Shown piece by piece: positions 32,199 to 32,522 of a stretch of 32,522 nucleotides of DNA; within the stretch, counting starts at the first letter, position 1; the number at the start of each line of letters is the position of its first letter. The DNA lies in the NCBI GenBank assembly GCA_905202215.1, contig CAJKRG010000033.1, forward strand, positions 1-32,522. The letters run 5' to 3'. The notes under the pieces are model-generated. The model was not told the origin of the DNA. It saw only the letters and a list, made by a program, of their open reading frames with translations, and made no database searches. The position numbers were made by a program, and so were the translations under genes. Source of the stretch: an uncultured Porphyromonadaceae bacterium. GTDB taxonomy: Bacteria; Bacteroidota; Bacteroidia; Bacteroidales; Muribaculaceae.

Positions 32199-32522
32199 TC
32201 ATTTCAATAATTTTCGTTCGTTATTGTCATTATCCAGTATGCTCATCTGATGAATTGCGATTTGATTTAGTTTGATTATTCGCTCCGGCTGGGAAATGCC
32301 CTGTTCAATGAATATGGCATTTAAGTTCTCCATATTTGACAGGCATATTAATTCATTAACAGAAGCGTAGTCACGGATATTACCTTTCAAATCCGGGTAT
32401 TTATCATGCCATTGCTTCGCGGTAAGACCAAACATCGCTACATTCAGTACATCGGCTTCATTTGCATAAATTATATTAGCTTGCGCTTTGGTTATTTCTG
32501 ACGGAATAAGGTTTTGCTTTAT
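32199..32522 (-). CDS. KilA-N domain-type protein, C-terminal part (runs off the window)
   Basis: The minus-strand frame is open from the window edge to a stop at 32199 (107 residues visible). It contains IIYANEADVLNVAMFG, TAKQW, GNIRDYA and SNMENLNA, the typical C-terminal region of KilA-N-type proteins in Bacteroidota, often linked to phage or other mobile DNA. The N-terminal KilA-N DNA-binding part lies outside the window. An ATG at 32435 is internal, because the conserved part continues upstream of it. The region is much more AT-rich than the neighbouring operon, suggesting horizontal acquisition. The 87-nt gap to the TPR gene shows no clear terminator. Confidence 0.8.
   Translation of the reverse strand: MKQNLIPSEITKAQANIIYANEADVLNVAMFGLTAKQWHDKYPDLKGNIRDYASVNELICLSNMENLNAIFIEQGISQPERIIKLNQIAIHQMSILDNDNNERKLLK

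Overview
The window looks like chromosomal DNA from a Bacteroidota gut bacterium, most likely order Bacteroidales and plausibly Muribaculaceae. This rests on Bacteroidota-type promoters (TAnnTTTG, several with an upstream TTTG or TTG), a TonB-dependent receptor with DUF5689-type lipoproteins, a DUF4271-hemD-rnpA-yidD-TatD gene order, and secreted proteins that share a YNLQGVRV...GLYIRRQG C-terminal tail. Genes are GC-rich while many spacers are AT-rich or repetitive. No rRNA, tRNA or CRISPR array was seen.

Layout. 1-2586: a secreted BspA-like leucine-rich-repeat protein with its own promoter and terminator. 2587-2984: an intergenic stretch with a candidate small RNA on the minus strand and the terminator of the next operon. 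2985-11335, minus strand: a TonB-dependent receptor followed by two DUF5689/OB-fold lipoproteins that are domain-shuffled paralogues. 11406-12541: an IS200-like/REP-associated tyrosine transposase (RAYT) flanked by about 95-bp modules of three palindromes, plus a tandem array of about 61 bp units. 12687-15326: a secreted endonuclease/exonuclease/phosphatase and a secreted Ig-like protein. 15340-15765: four more palindromic modules in alternating orientation. 15841-22526: GH3-family synthetase, alkaline phosphatase, N-acetylmuramoyl-L-alanine amidase, LOG-family hydrolase, an S23-type four-helix protein and a DUF4271 membrane protein, mostly separated by heptanucleotide repeat arrays. 22551-24479: hemD, rnpA, yidD and a short TatD-like gene, tightly packed. 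24801-32111: a bifunctional Rel enzyme, a 7TM-HD phosphodiesterase and a PorW/SprE-like TPR lipoprotein in one operon. The right edge holds the C-terminal part of an AT-rich KilA-N-type gene on the minus strand.

How the genes may work together. Receptor, DUF5689 lipoproteins, secreted nuclease/phosphatase-fold enzyme and alkaline phosphatase could together degrade and import extracellular nucleic acid or organophosphate (inference). Rel and the HD protein put (p)ppGpp turnover and probable c-di-AMP hydrolysis in one transcript.

The two most unusual systems are repeat-based. First, seven palindromic modules surround the RAYT gene and carry an embedded sequence matching or nearly matching a DnaA box. 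Second, several families of heptamer arrays fill the spacers, form inverted pairs, run into the coding ends of at least two genes, and enclose the AT-rich S23-type gene.
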